This document shows positions 17,541-27,818 of a stretch of 64,000 nt of DNA, piece after piece. The stretch covers positions 19,816,559 through 19,880,558 of the forward strand of contig CM055193.1 of the NCBI GenBank assembly GCA_029224185.1, given 5' to 3'. The first letter of the stretch is position 1. Each line of letters starts with the position of its first letter. Source of the stretch: Karalla daura (taxonomy: Eukaryota; Chordata; Actinopteri; Chaetodontiformes; Leiognathidae). Made by a program: the position numbers and the translations under genes. The notes beneath the pieces are model-generated. The model did not search any database and was not told the origin of the DNA. It saw only the letters and a list, made by a program, of their open reading frames with translations.

Positions 17541-20040
17541 GCGTCTATCAGTCGCCCGAAATCTGCATCGACACAGCATTCGCTTAAAAAGAAAAGAAGA
17601 CGCGCCTGTTAGGTTCGAGGGCGGTGCGGTGTTTAAAAACGCACATGAAAGGCGCCGGGATAGACCGAACCTTTGATCCCTCGCCCGGCATTTGCACATA
17701 AAACACGAAAAGACGCGATCACATGACTGCGCAGGCCGGGAGGACGTGGCCGGGGCCGTCATCTGTCCGTGCGGCATCGATGATGTCCATAGAGGCGGAC
17801 GTCTCCCCGGGCCCCGGGTTCACCTGAACTCCACTGACCTAAAGCGGAAGCATGCGCCGGGGCTGGACGTGTCTCCGACGGTTCTGACCGCGGGCCGGAG
17901 GAGGAGAGACGGGGACGTCCTGAAGCCGCAGGCACGTGTTCGAAAGACTGGCGCCCGGGGCACGGCGTGGGCAGGGGCCCCGTCTTCCCGCAACCCACGC
18001 GTTAAAGACGCGCTCGGTTTCGGCGATTTTTGCGGGTGTTGTCGCGAAGTTCGCCAAGGGGGGGGATCCAAGCGTCGTGATAGCGATGACGGATAACGCT
18101 ATGCGTGCGAGCGAAAACCCCGTGACTGAAAACCAAACGTGGGCTGGTCCCATTGCCGAAGCAGGAGTGTTCCCATTTTCCTGAGCAGATGAGAAGATGA
18201 GTTAAGAAGGCGCCCCCCAAACCCGTCAGTTGATGTGATCAGATAAGTACGACGGCGAATCGCATCTCAGAGTTTCTCCCGAAGAGACGGCTGAAGCACC
18301 TGCCTCGTCTTATCTTAACGCTCGATGTACCCGGTTGGCGAGTCCGCGATCCCATATACAATACAGCAGCTCCACAAATCAATGTCAGATGGTGGCGTTC
18401 GGGGTCGCCTGATGCCATTTGTTCAATTGTGCGTTAGCGATTTGGTCCCTGGTTCCTGCAAGTTGCCCGTCACCTCCGGATTCTCTCCCACAGTCCAAAG
18501 ACGTGCGGGTTCGTGCCAATTTGAGAATCTACATAGTCGAGGGGCCTCGGTAGGTGTGAGTGTTTCAGTTGAGGTGTGTGCCCTATGGTGGACTGGCAAC
18601 CTGTCCACTGTGCACTAGCTCATCCCTACGTGTGCTGGGGACAGGCTGGAGCAGCAACCCCCCCCTCCTGCCGACACTGTCATAGTACTAAGTGGGCAAA
18701 ATACTCGATAGATCGGTGGATGGGGTATTGATTCGAACCTGTCTGGATCGCGCCGAGGCGCTTGCACCGTCTCGTCCAGCTTGTTGGCGAAAGCTGGGAA
18801 CATATTTTGATAGAATGCAGACCAGTACAACAATGGATGTGAGGCTTCAGCTGTGTCTTGAAGAGGACGAACAAGGACCCTGCAATGGGATGCTTACTAT
18901 TGACCAAACCTGCATCAGGCAGACAAAAAGAAACCTCTCAGCGTTGCACCCCTCTACACAAACGGAGGGCAGCGTCTTTTCTCAAGGTGCTCTGCACTCT
19001 CGGGGGTAACTGTGTGATGCACAGAGCCAGTGTTTTTGTGCTCATCTGGAGCCCGATCTGCTCCTGTCTGGCATTTGTTGTGTGAGCCCAGACACAGAGA
19101 GGGGCCTAGCGGAGCCCCGGAGCGGGTGGATCCAGTGTGTTCACCCCGGAGAGGAACCACACCTCGCTCGGATCCGACCTGTCACACCCGTCCTGAGCCG
19201 ACCCGAGCCCGGCTGTCAGCGAGCCTCTAAATTCATTAAATAAAGTAAATTGGCGATGAAAATAACCCCGCCCCCAGAACCCAGAGCCTTTTAACTTGAC
19301 GTGGGACCGTTTCCCATCGCTATCTCGCGCATTACGTGACCATTTGCATGCGTTTACCCCGCAGATTTACCTCGACATAACGGGACTTTGTTTAACCTCC
19401 GGGCTCCCGGTTCCACACATTCATACGAGCCTGCCACAACAGGAGCTAACGCCGCTAGCGGCGGCTAACGTTAGCATGCGCTATGGTCAACAATCGCTTT
19501 GGCGTCGAATCCGCGCATCTAACCGGGGGTTCCGCTTTGACCCGGGCCGCGTTTAGCGTGGATCCGAGCGGGAGTGGGGTCGACGTTGAGCTGTGGGGGC
19601 GTCTGGGAGGCGAGCAGCCCCGGGCTTAGCCTAGCAAACAAAGAGGCAGACGTTAGCGTCCCAGCCTGCGTTAGCATGTTAGCATGTGCGTGGCTGTTTT
19701 GTCAGCAGGACGGGCAGCTTTCGGGGAGAAACGAGCCGCGTTCGCCTCGATCCAAGCCCGCGGCGGGGTTCGCGTGGAGGCTGACCTGGCAGCGGCGGTT
19801 CTGTTCTGGTTTGTTTTGTTTTGTTTAAACGCCGAGTGGCTGAGCCGAGCCCAGGCTGGGGTCGTGAGGAGAATGCCCAAACACAACAACAACATCTGGA
19901 TCCATCACTTCATTTTCCACGCTGAGAAGGGAAAAATTAAAACCGCACGCACGCAGTCGAACGAGGGCGAGTGCGGTGCTTACCATGCGGGCTGCCTCAG
20001 CCCAGGTCCGCTCCTTCTTTCTCTTTTGTTTGTCCTTCAT
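8269..20040 (-). CDS. asxl1: additional sex combs-like 1, Polycomb/BAP1 cofactor (complete)
   Basis: Chromatin scaffold that activates the BAP1 deubiquitinase (PR-DUB, removing ubiquitin from histone H2A Lys119) in the nucleus. Eleven coding exons on the minus strand: 19984-20040, 16996-17078, 14982-15099, 14334-14553, 13668-13852, 13369-13453, 13107-13273, 12785-12881, 12065-12170, 10891-11914, 8269-10800. They sum to 4674 nt, exactly 1557 codons plus stop, close to the 1541 aa of human ASXL1. Domains: N-terminal HARE-HTH (about residues 10-86), DEUBAD (about 255-372, with ALNNEFF), GC-rich disordered middle, conserved IQLSRIKPPW at 715, a SVEANNPLVTQLLQGSLPLE motif, and a C-terminal PHD finger (1522-1553). 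PPWVKG..TYQICPR, MIMCQGC and the adjacent plagl2 favour ASXL1 over ASXL2/3. It converges with myt1 and diverges from plagl2. Confidence 0.95.
10440..10505 (-). repeat. GGA trinucleotide repeat encoding the asxl1 glycine tract
   Basis: Read on the minus strand: about seven GGA, one GAT, then GGA/GGG/GGA units. The other minus frame reads as poly-Glu. It occupies the same protein position as the human Gly-rich segment. Confidence 0.85.
10801..10890 (-). other. asxl1 mini-intron 10, stop-free and in frame
   Basis: 90 bases, donor CGG|GTAAGACG and acceptor CTGTTCCAG. It contains no in-frame stop and is a multiple of three, so retention would add 30 residues between PPIR and IQLSRIKPPW. The conserved protein says it is normally spliced out. 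Confidence 0.85.
10891..11914 (-). CDS. asxl1: asxl1 exon 10 (large GC-rich disordered exon)
   Basis: 1024-nt exon. Begins SGLTPEESLKLTMSEASEVA, then a basic nuclear-localisation-like stretch (RRHGRMRRRTRADFRRRARR) equivalent to human RPDLRTRARR. It continues with Ala, Ser and a PT/PS dipeptide repeat of about 20 residues, and ends in conserved FPEKRPRLDDRQSFR and EKPQPTTEEPKVPPIR. The disordered part is much longer than in human. Large open frames on the opposite strand are artefacts of its GC content. Confidence 0.92.
12065..12170 (-). CDS. asxl1: asxl1 exon 9 (DEUBAD end)
   Basis: Encodes GEFTHEMQVRFRQEMEKEKK then VEAWKEKFFEEYHGQK, the helical C-terminal end of the DEUBAD region. Human has the same with few changes. 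Confidence 0.94.
12171..12784 (-). other. asxl1 intron 8
   Basis: 614 bases between the exons at 12785 and 12170. No feature seen beyond AT-rich sequence and a C-run near 12759-12766. Confidence 0.7.
12785..12881 (-). CDS. asxl1: asxl1 exon 8 (DEUBAD, NEF motif)
   Basis: Encodes IGPDGMARLSSSALNNEFFT and HASQSWKERLAEG. The ALNNEFF segment is the conserved NEF motif of DEUBAD domains. Confidence 0.93.
13107..13273 (-). CDS. asxl1: asxl1 exon 7 (DEUBAD start)
   Basis: Encodes MKRSRGGVDVDFETPGSILV, then NTNIRALINMRTFSAFPAHS, ending LLPEVDRQ. This is the first half of the DEUBAD domain that contacts and activates BAP1. Donor ACAG|GTGGGG. Confidence 0.93.
13369..13453 (-). CDS. asxl1: asxl1 exon 6
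   Basis: Encodes GRQRKKAVMMPRVVLTPLKV then NGEHVPS, the PRVVLTPLKVN block shared by all ASXL proteins. Acceptor GCTCCAG, donor TTCAG|GTGAG. Confidence 0.92.
13668..13852 (-). CDS. asxl1: asxl1 exon 5
   Basis: Encodes SVDESSSSASYSAEQQQQ, matching human SLDETSSNASCSTE, then a Pro run and a Gln/Thr/His-rich tail ending RLSRSRQ. The acceptor is CCCGAAG after a C-rich tract. Donor ACAG|GTCAG. Confidence 0.85.
14334..14553 (-). CDS. asxl1: asxl1 exon 4 (linker)
   Basis: Starts KNALQW, as human KDALQW, then an Ala/Gly/Ser-rich linker and DNTETT-like acidic sequence ending SGDND. GC-rich, low complexity. Donor GATG|GTAGGG, phase 1. Confidence 0.88.
14982..15099 (-). CDS. asxl1: asxl1 exon 3 (end of HARE-HTH)
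   Basis: Encodes GTAPLACLVTMLHSQ, then VRGDRVKNSIFFKLPGRMSL, then FTLK. It contains an internal CAGGTGAG that looks like a donor, but the conserved protein reads through it. In human the equivalent stretch is NSRGGEGLFYKLPGR, so the middle is lineage-specific. Confidence 0.9.
15100..16995 (-). other. asxl1 intron 2
   Basis: 1.9 kb without exon or repeat that I recognise, apart from a GT microsatellite at 16947-16987 next to the exon 2 donor. Confidence 0.65.
16996..17078 (-). CDS. asxl1: asxl1 exon 2 (HARE-HTH)
   Basis: Encodes VLENFSDAPMTPKQILHVIQ and TKGLKEMR. This is the core of the HARE-HTH winged-helix domain, reported to bind DNA or modified DNA. The only phase-compatible donor is GCG|GTCAGA, which makes the junction one codon shorter than in human (MRGT versus MRSGT). 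Confidence 0.88.
17143..17170 (+). repeat. guanine run
   Basis: Nearly pure G with single C and A interruptions on the plus strand, in asxl1 intron 1. It could form a G-quadruplex on the non-template strand of the gene's opposite direction. Confidence 0.85.
17513..17540 (+). repeat. 28-base cytosine homopolymer
   Basis: Uninterrupted C on the plus strand, hence G on the asxl1 sense strand. Its true length is uncertain because such runs are hard to sequence. Confidence 0.85.
18420..18722 (+). repeat. dispersed teleost repeat copy, plus orientation
   Basis: Degenerate copy with the signature words of the family: ..ctcccacagtccaaagac.., gtggactggcaacctgtcc, gtgctggggacaggctggag, and a terminal gatagatcggtgga. 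Copies elsewhere in the window share the same order of words. Family name not assigned. Confidence 0.7.
19984..20040 (-). CDS. asxl1: asxl1 coding exon 1
   Basis: ATG at 20040-20038. Encodes MKDKQKRKKERTWAEAARM, essentially the invariant ASXL1 N terminus. Donor ATG|GTAAGC. Phase 0. Confidence 0.95.
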
Positions 20041-20330
20041 TTCCTCTGCGTTGGTGTCTGCGGCTAAGCCTGCTGAGTGTCCACAAAGCAAACCTCAATA
20101 CGACGGCGGCGTAGCTGCTCTTCTTTAGCAAGATGGCTAACTACGGTCCAGCTCTACGCCGAGCCTGTGTCTTGTCTGTGTGTACGACCCGGGCGAGGCG
20201 AGACGAGACGAGACGAGAGGCTGCTGCTGCTGCTGCGGCGGCTGCTGCTACTCCTCCTCGATGCTCTGCACGGCTGCTCTCCACGGTGGCTCTCGATGTC
20301 GGCTCCGGAACCTGGTCTCTACACATACAC
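20041..20330 (-). promoter_or_regulatory. asxl1 5'UTR and CpG-rich promoter (inferred)
   Basis: GC- and CpG-rich DNA directly upstream of the asxl1 ATG, with GCTGCTGCTG-type trinucleotide runs. No TATA box seen. The transcription start cannot be placed exactly. Confidence 0.5.
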
Positions 20331-20845
20331 AGGCTGAGCGCTCATCGCCTGTCTGCGCTGCAGGAGCAGAGTGTGTGTATGTGTGTATATGTGTGTGTGT
20401 GCGTGCAGGGCTGACTGTGGTGGTGGTGCTGCTGCTGCTGCTGCAGGACAAGCCTCTGAGGAATGTAACAACCAGGTCAAAGGTCAAAGCCTCCGCAGGA
20501 ATGCAACAAAACAGCGTCCGGGCCCGCCGCTCGCAACACGCGCGTGCACGTCGCTCAGATGTCACACCTCGATTGACACCTTTTACGATCTGACGCGTCA
20601 GAGAATAGATACCGAGGGCCCACGTCGCCTCAGACCTCAGACAACAGCACACTGTGGAGGCCAAACAGAGGAGCTGCTGATGCCGGCGGCGCTTATTTTA
20701 GGGCGCTCTTAAAAACGGATTTCATTAGCCGGTAATGGGGAAAAATTGAATGTGGGTCAAATCTTTAAAAGCAGCTAATAGATACAGATCATCAGACATC
20801 CCGTGACCAGTGAATGGCTGGATAGTACATCAGAAATCGACAAAT

Positions 20846-21115
20846 TAGTTTCTGTCGCCTCACGTTAAAAAATTCCCAGGTTTGATTACCATTCGGACCA
20901 AGTGCACCCATGTGTTGGGTTTGCGGGTACTTCCTGTGTGTGCATGTGTGCATTCATCTCCAAATTGCCCCAGGTGTGACTGTGGTGGACCGACAACCTG
21001 TCCAGGGTGTATTCCCAGCCTTCTCCCCACGTGTACTGGTGAAAGGGTCCAGCAGACTGACCTTGACACTGCTAAGATACAAAGTGGGTAAGATAAATGA
21101 TGGACGGATGGATGC
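20846..21115 (+). repeat. dispersed teleost repeat copy, plus orientation
   Basis: Contains gtggaccgacaacctgtcc, agggtgtattcccagcctt, ctacaaag-like atacaaagtgggtaagat and a terminal gatggacggatggatg. Same family as the copies at 18.4, 46.4 and 59.1 kb. Confidence 0.75.
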
Positions 21116-23535
21116 TTGAGTCGAATTTAATATTTTTCTTCCTTATCTTAAATTTCCCTGTGAGAGCTGCTGAAGGTCATGTGTGACATTTTATCAGAAT
21201 TGGAATAGACTGCAGAGTATTAACAAATAATCTATTTTTTACTCTTCAGCTTGGAATCAGTATTGTGACATTTCTTAAATACTTCCATAAAGTGTTTAAT
21301 CCAAACTACGGTTGTCTGATCTAAAATGGTTCATGAGACTCTTAATGACCCCAAATGAGAAAATCTTCTAATCAGTCAGACAGTGGGAAAAGAAACTGCC
21401 ATATACTAGCAGCAGAGTGCAACAACAACAAAGCATAAAAACAAAGATACAATGATATTTTATTATGCCACAAAAGTAAGCTCAGTGAAAAGTATAAAGG
21501 GGATATTATTGCACGTTAAAAGTCCTTACAATCCACAAACATTCATGGTACACGAGTGCTTTGTCCGTTTTGGTGTGTGAGAGTGTGTGTGTGTGACAGG
21601 AAGGAAGGATTTGCATTATCTCTCCTTCACACACTGCATTTGAAGCCATCTGTCTCTGAATGCATGGGCTGCGACACATTCTCCATCATGGATGATACCT
21701 CAGCAGTCATCCCCCTCAGGGTGGAGTGGAGGGCATCCCAGGACACACATCCTAGTTCACACATGGCCTCTGAGTCTCGCCCTACATAAGCCACTGCTCC
21801 AGCAGACCACCACATAGCAGATGTCTTCTACTACTATATAAGGAGAAAAAAAACTTCAGTAGCACCTCCTGCACTCCAAAGACATGGGTCTCCTCACATC
21901 CTGACGGTTCGTCTATGCCTGTAACTATGAGTGTTTTAAGTCTAGATCTTGTACATGATCAATGGGTACTGAGAGAGTCAACCATCTCTTAAGTGTTCCT
22001 TTCTTCTGCTGGTTTACCCCTCAGTCCACATGATCCTGCTGAGTTCTTTCTCACCTGGTTTGTTGTGAGGGACAGACTGAGGAAGGGGGGCTGTGCAGTG
22101 GAGAATGTGGGAAAGGGGGTGGGGAAGTACACAGTGCTGGCAGATGATGGGGGTTGCAGCACTGAGGACTGGGCAGGGGGAGGGGCAGATGACTGATCAG
22201 ATGAAGAAAAGGCTCAGATCAGTCATCCATTTTCAGTCCCCCACAGTCTGTGGCTCAGCTCTGTGTAGTCAGGGCTTGTTTGACCTTGAGCCTTGAAGGA
22301 AGTTTGCTTTTGATTTGCATCAAGAAAAAAAAACCCAGTGAGAAATGCATTTTGTCTTACCTTTTGTGTGTTAGTCAAACTAAGCCAACAGAGAAAATGC
22401 ACCCACAAAGAGAATTCACCAACAAGCAGGACAAAGCCGATTCACAGTGCTGAACACCAGGAGTCAATTATCTGGCTTTCCAACTGGACAGTGATTTATA
22501 ATAAACAAACAGATAGAAGATTATTAATAATGTCTGTTAGAGGAAAGTTCAGCATATAAAGGCACCTCAAGATACCATAGTGGAAAAGTTTGTTGTATGC
22601 TGTGTTAGCCTTGCCTTATGAAGCACAGATATAAATATGTCTAAACATCAGCAAATGTGGAAATGTATCTGTAGAACAGACTGAATTCTCCCTATTATGT
22701 GTGATTGAGATTGAGAGAAAAGTAGAGCAACATAAAACAACATGTGGAAAACTCCAAACAGAATTTTATAATATCAAGCAATGAGTCTGCAAACATTCAT
22801 ACAATTTCAGAGTTGATCTTTATTTTAAAGATATCCATATGCATGTATATCCACATTAACTTTGCACTCATTGGTGTCATGGGGGTCTGCTATAGTTTAT
22901 ATAGTATGAAGACAGGGAATAAACCTGTACAGAGTATCAGAAATATCCTCTGGCAGAAATATGAGTTTGAAAAAGTCAAGTATGTAATCCTGCCATAAGG
23001 CAGAGGAAAATAATGTCTATACAATACAGTGATACCTGTGAGGATCCTGATTTGTCCACATTGTAACACACAGTCCGATTGAATCACCAGACAGGACAAA
23101 TATTCTGTCACACATCTACTATCCCATTGCTCTCTCAACCTTAAAATATGTTCAGGCAGAGTCAAGCAGGCTGCTTCCTCTATCAGGAACATCCCCAGAA
23201 TCCTTTGTTTTGAGCCAGAGAAACAATTTTTAGATCACTTCCTGTTAAGGAAGCAGGTCAGTAGAAAGGAGTCTGCTGAGTTGCTAGTTATAGGTTCAAC
23301 CACATAATGTTTCATCATCTGTCAAAATAAGACTAATGATTAACACAAGTCACAGGGAACCCTCTGTTATCTCGAGGTTGTATTTGCTGTTAATCCTAAC
23401 CTGCTAATATCACTGCTGTATGATCAGTACAGACCATGCATAAGGAAGTTGTGAATGTTCAGAAGCTGTAGAGAAGCTTTGATAAGCTTAATTTTCTACA
23501 CTTTGTTTCAGATTTGACATGAGCTTCATCAAGGT

Positions 23536-23700
23536 AGAGTGGTTAGTGCTGTTGCCTTACAAAAGAGGCCTGTGGGTTTGCATGCCAGTTTGAACAATTT
23601 CTGTGTGGAGTTTACATGTGTGGATTTCTAGGTTTCTCCAGGGACTTTATTGGTAGATATCAGTTCAACTGGCAAAATGAGCAGCAGTATGATTTGCCCA
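23536..23700 (+). repeat. dispersed teleost repeat, 5' fragment
   Basis: Has tagagtggttagtgctgttg, gccttac, and gtgtggagtttacatgtg, the left part of the same family. The right part is missing or decayed. Confidence 0.6.
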
Positions 23701-24559
23701 AATGTGTCGCTGTAACCTTAAAGAACCTTATGGGGGCACTGGTAGCATTTATATCAGTATATTAAGGAAATGAGCCAGCACACACACCTTATATTGTTTC
23801 GTTCTGCTCTTCAAAGCTCAGCTCAAACAAACCTTTGTTTATTAAGCGCATCCAGAAATCTGAAGAGATGTACATTTTTGGTGTCGATTTTGCGAATGTT
23901 CAACATCTTTGAACAACGAGACTAAATAAACACATTACAAACAACCAATGCAGAACAAAGTGCTGCATGCAGACACCTCAATAAAGCAACAAAGGACAAC
24001 TAGAAAATTCCCCAACTGGAAATTTCAAGATTTGATGCAGTGCATTACTTTAGGGGTGTCACAAGCGGGAAAAGCTGCTAAAAATATACCGCCACTACAA
24101 CCATGATTACTCCCTATAGTAGCAGTACTACTACCAACACCACTAGTGCTAGTACTACACTGATGCAGGTCAACTTTCACTGCTGTCTATTCATTTTCAA
24201 TGACAAAATAGTTTTTCTCATCTCACGTTTATGTTGCAAAAGATCAGAGAAGATACAGAAGAACAATAACAGTAAGAACACGAACTCTGAATTATATAAA
24301 ATAGGTTAAAATATAAAATAACCTCGTGGCAATAACATGTTGCGGTTGTTGACAGCAATACTGCGTCGCTCCTCTCACTGTGTGAAAACGGCAGGCGACC
24401 AACTCAACCTGAATTAAACGCCCCTCAACCCTCAAAGAAGGTGCAACATTCGTGGAGACTCTGGTAGCATTTTAATCAGCATATAAAGACCAAATAAAAG
24501 TTAGCAGTGTGGAGCCAGGGGGAGCAGAGAGCCCTGGTGGTGTCCCCCTCCCTCTCACA

Positions 24560-24733
24560 TACAGTACATAGCTCGGAGCCCCGGCTGTTACGTCACTCTC
24601 CCAGAATGCATGGCTCGCAGCGCTGCGGCCTCGGCTCCAGGCCCGGACTCTGAGAAACACTTTAAAACTTGCTAAAATGTCGACGAGGGAACGGAGAGGA
24701 GGCCGGACGGAGCAGCGGACTCGGACACCTTCG
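24560..24733 (+). promoter_or_regulatory. plagl2 promoter and first (non-coding) exon, inferred
   Basis: CpG-rich. Contains a CRE-like TTACGTCA (24588-24595) and TCCCAGAATGCA (24599-24610), which matches the ZNF143/Staf promoter motif core. A strong donor, TTCG|GTAAGTG, ends a candidate 5'UTR exon at 24733. That exon can be joined to the acceptor CTTGCAG before 27371. Confidence 0.6.
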
Positions 24734-27370
24734 GTAAGTGATCGCATCGCGGGTCGGATCGACGCGGAGCGGGGTCCGCCGCGGGGAAACGCACAAGTTA
24801 GCTCCCGCAGACAAACTCCGGAGCAACTTAGTTTGTGAGCGGCTCATCTTTTGTTTTTTACCCGCACGTTGGCTCGGCTAACCCCCCCCCTCCCGACTCC
24901 AACCGCTGCACAGCCGCCCCACAGCCCAGGCCCGGTGCCCCCCACCCGGCGTGAGAGCACCGAGACGCGGTGGAGGAGCTCCACACTTTTAGGCACATTT
25001 AACCGAGTTTTTTTTTTGAGCCCCCGCGGCGGCGCTAGCAGCCAAATGTAGCCCCGGTGTGGTAATGACCCCGTCCGCCGCACACCGCGACGTGTCGGAC
25101 GGGCTCCCTCCTCCGGGTCCCAGGAGGGTCTCTCCCTCACTTTTTAACCCGGGCACAGCCGGCCCGGCCCGGCCGCTCTGAGCTCCACACGGCGGGAAGA
25201 GTTGAGCCGGTGAAGTTGTGAAGGTGGCGAGCAGCAACAAGATGGCACTAGCCGCTGCCATCAGCCCCCCCCCCACCAGGCTGGCTCCTCCATCAGGACG
25301 GTCCTGGTAGAGGGGATGCGTGCTACTGGTGGGGTAACTGCACGATGAAACGCGGCTTTTTAGCAAATATGTCAAGGTTTAAACGCTCAAAACGCCTCCA
25401 GCAACTTCCCAAAGTAGGTTTTGACAGGTCTGAGGACTCGACCTAAATCCAGAGTAAATCGAAGTTGTAATGTGTGCTTGGTCTGGCCGGTCAGTTTCCA
25501 CGCTAGGACCTCAACAAGTGTCTCTAACGAGGAGTCCAGGGCTCAAAGTGCGTTAGGAACTAGTCCAGCTTTGCCTAAATGTGTTTGTGCTGAGTCTCTA
25601 CAAATCTCACGCTGGATCTCGGTGGGTATTGATCTGTTTTATCTCCTCCCCCCTTTCTCCATGTTCAGAAGCAGTCGAACAGATAATTCAGCCACATGTT
25701 CCTTCATTAACATGGACACACGCTTGTTTATTTTGCCCCCCTCCCACCCCCACCAAATTACGGGTGTCCACATGGTCAAAATGGTCGTGGTGTCATGGTA
25801 AACCGTCACATTGTGCATTTTTGGGGATATTCTGGGCCTTTCCCACATGCGAATACTGCACTGGATGCTATCCCACAGTCTATATGAGCAAGGGTCCTTT
25901 GAGGACATGCATATTTTCTCATAATCAAGTTTGAAATGGTCTGGAAGATATTCAAGTGAAGTTTAAAAAAGAAAAGTCATGCAATCCAGATATCCATGAC
26001 GTTTGCTCGTTCACACTAGAGATGGGCATGATTTTCCTGTCTGCGGTTCTGTTAAAAAGCTGATTCCTCACATTCCTCACCTGTTTTGGGACACAGTCGT
26101 TGTGGAAAATGCATCTAGACGTACAGTAAATTGCATCTTACTTGTTGAGTTAAAACCGTGTGAATGCGGTCAGATGAGCTGGCGGATTGAAAGATAGCAA
26201 TTTCCAGGCCCAGGCAATATTTGGCTCATCAATGAGGCAGAAAGTTCTAGGTTTCTAGACAAATATAGCTTAAGCTGACCATTCTCTTCCTTTTTTTTGC
26301 ATACAAAAAAAATATGCCTCCCTGTTCCAATTAGAGCATCGCTTTGTGGCAGAGTCTTAGGATGGTTTTGGTTTGGAAAAGATGGAAGTGTTGAAGCATT
26401 ACTGCCGCTCATGTAAATATAGGTGTGGTGTTGTTAGACTTAACAAGACCTCTGTGTTTCTTCCTCCACAAACCTGAAGAAGAAAGGTGTTTTTCCATCC
26501 CAAAATGCAACATGCATTGAACCAAAGGATTTGTTTCAACCGGCATGCACCTGCTGGTCACACACACATCATCATCGTATCTGAATTACACTTAGGAGTG
26601 TTTTGGATATGACAGGTGCATTGCCCTGCGGGACTTATGACCAAATGTCAACTGTCACTTCCACGTCTTAAATGGAGAAGTGCGGAAAATACTCAATTGC
26701 CTAATTGTTTGACTTGTAGCGCTACTCTTTGCAGCTCATTAAATGTTTTGGGGGATATTTGCTTTAAAATGCTATTTTAATGACTGTCAAAAATGCACAT
26801 ACCTTAATCTTAGCCCAGCCTACTAGAGAACACAATACTCCCTCCTCTGGTTGACTGATAAATGGTCAGTCTTCCATATGTGCGGTGGGTGATGCAGTGC
26901 TTCATGTGTTTGCTTCCACAGACCAAAAGCACGAACACACATTCATTGAAAGGATTTAAACTCTTATAATACATGATAAAACTAGAACCTGAGTGTAGCG
27001 GTGTATGATGTGAGACTAAGGTATGCATACGAGTAATTGGACCTTGACTTGATTGAACCCTGCTCTATCCTTGAAGGTGTACTGTTTAGGCCGCCAGACT
27101 ATCTTCTCGTATTGTCTGTTTTATATATTTTAGTGTCCCTGTGAAGCGCTCTAAAGCCTTGTTTAGAAAAGTGCTCCATGAACAGAGGGTTATTAGTGCC
27201 AGTGTTAGCAGAAAAGCAAAACTGAATGATGTCCACAGATGAAAATGTGTTATGTGTATGTGGTTATTGGACTCAGCCCGCAACGCATGCTTCCTTTTCC
27301 TCCACTGCACTGTTTAAGTCTCATCAATTTCGTGATTTTTTTTTTCTCTCTCCTTCCCCCTGTCTTGCAG
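24734..27370 (+). other. plagl2 5'UTR intron
   Basis: 2.6 kb. I searched it for an exon encoding the missing PLAG zinc fingers 1-3 (C2H2 pattern) and saw none. CpG-rich up to about 25.3 kb, AT-rich after. Confidence 0.55.
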
Positions 27371-27818
27371 GTCTGGAAAGATGTTTCGCTGCCTCTGTGA
27401 TTCAGCTGTTGTGAGTGTGGTGTTCAGGGCTGCTGAATACTAAAATAGACTGCGGGCCAACACAAGAGCTCTTCTCAGGAAACACAGAGACCCAGTTAGA
27501 GTTTCCAAAGCTCCTCATCACCGCAGCCCTGTTGGGGTTGCTATGGCAGCTGCTGTCACAGAGACCAAGTGCTGGACACAGGCTTGCCTCAGTAAGGCAG
27601 GACAGACCCCCAGTCATTGCCGCAAGAGACCATCAGACAGTCAACAAACAGCACTTAGCATTAATTCCTGCACTCTAAGTTAACAAAACGACCAAAGGTC
27701 TCGCAGGCTGATGGTCAGCTCTCCGGAGAATCCTCATGAGTCTTGTCTGTGTCCGCTCAGACTCTTGGCCGGAGTCCCCGCGCGACAGCAGAGCCAGCAC
27801 TGTTCCCTCTGTTAGACC
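27371..27818 (+). other. plagl2 5'UTR of the coding exon, with several upstream ORFs
   Basis: Begins after the acceptor TCTTGCAG. Upstream ORFs: 27381-27443 (20 aa), 27543-27683 (46 aa), 27711-27815 (34 aa, in the main frame, ending TAG two codons before the main ATG) and 27736-27843 (35 aa, overlapping the main start). A second good acceptor, CCCTCTGTTAG, ends at 27815 and could bypass this leader. Confidence 0.6.

Larger units (their letters stand above)
17079..19983 (-). other. asxl1 intron 1
   Basis: 2.9-kb first intron. It holds a G-run (17143-17170), a 28-base C-run (17513-17540), one dispersed repeat copy (about 18420-18722), and a cluster of GCTAAC/GTTAGC words (19444-19686) close to exon 1. 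GC-rich between 17.2 and 18.2 kb. No exon seen. Confidence 0.7.
20331..24400. other. intergenic DNA between divergent asxl1 and plagl2
   Basis: About 4 kb with no recognisable exon. It holds dispersed repeat copies at 20846-21115 and 23536-23700 and otherwise AT-rich unique sequence. Confidence 0.65.

Noticed and set aside
18729..18739. Minus-strand GGTTCGAATCA, a tRNA B-box-like word
   Set aside because: No A box or cloverleaf upstream at the right distance; lies beside a dispersed repeat.
25421..25801. 126-codon frame in the plagl2 intron as the missing finger exon
   Set aside because: Contains Cys residues but no C2H2 spacing and no flanking splice sites that fit.
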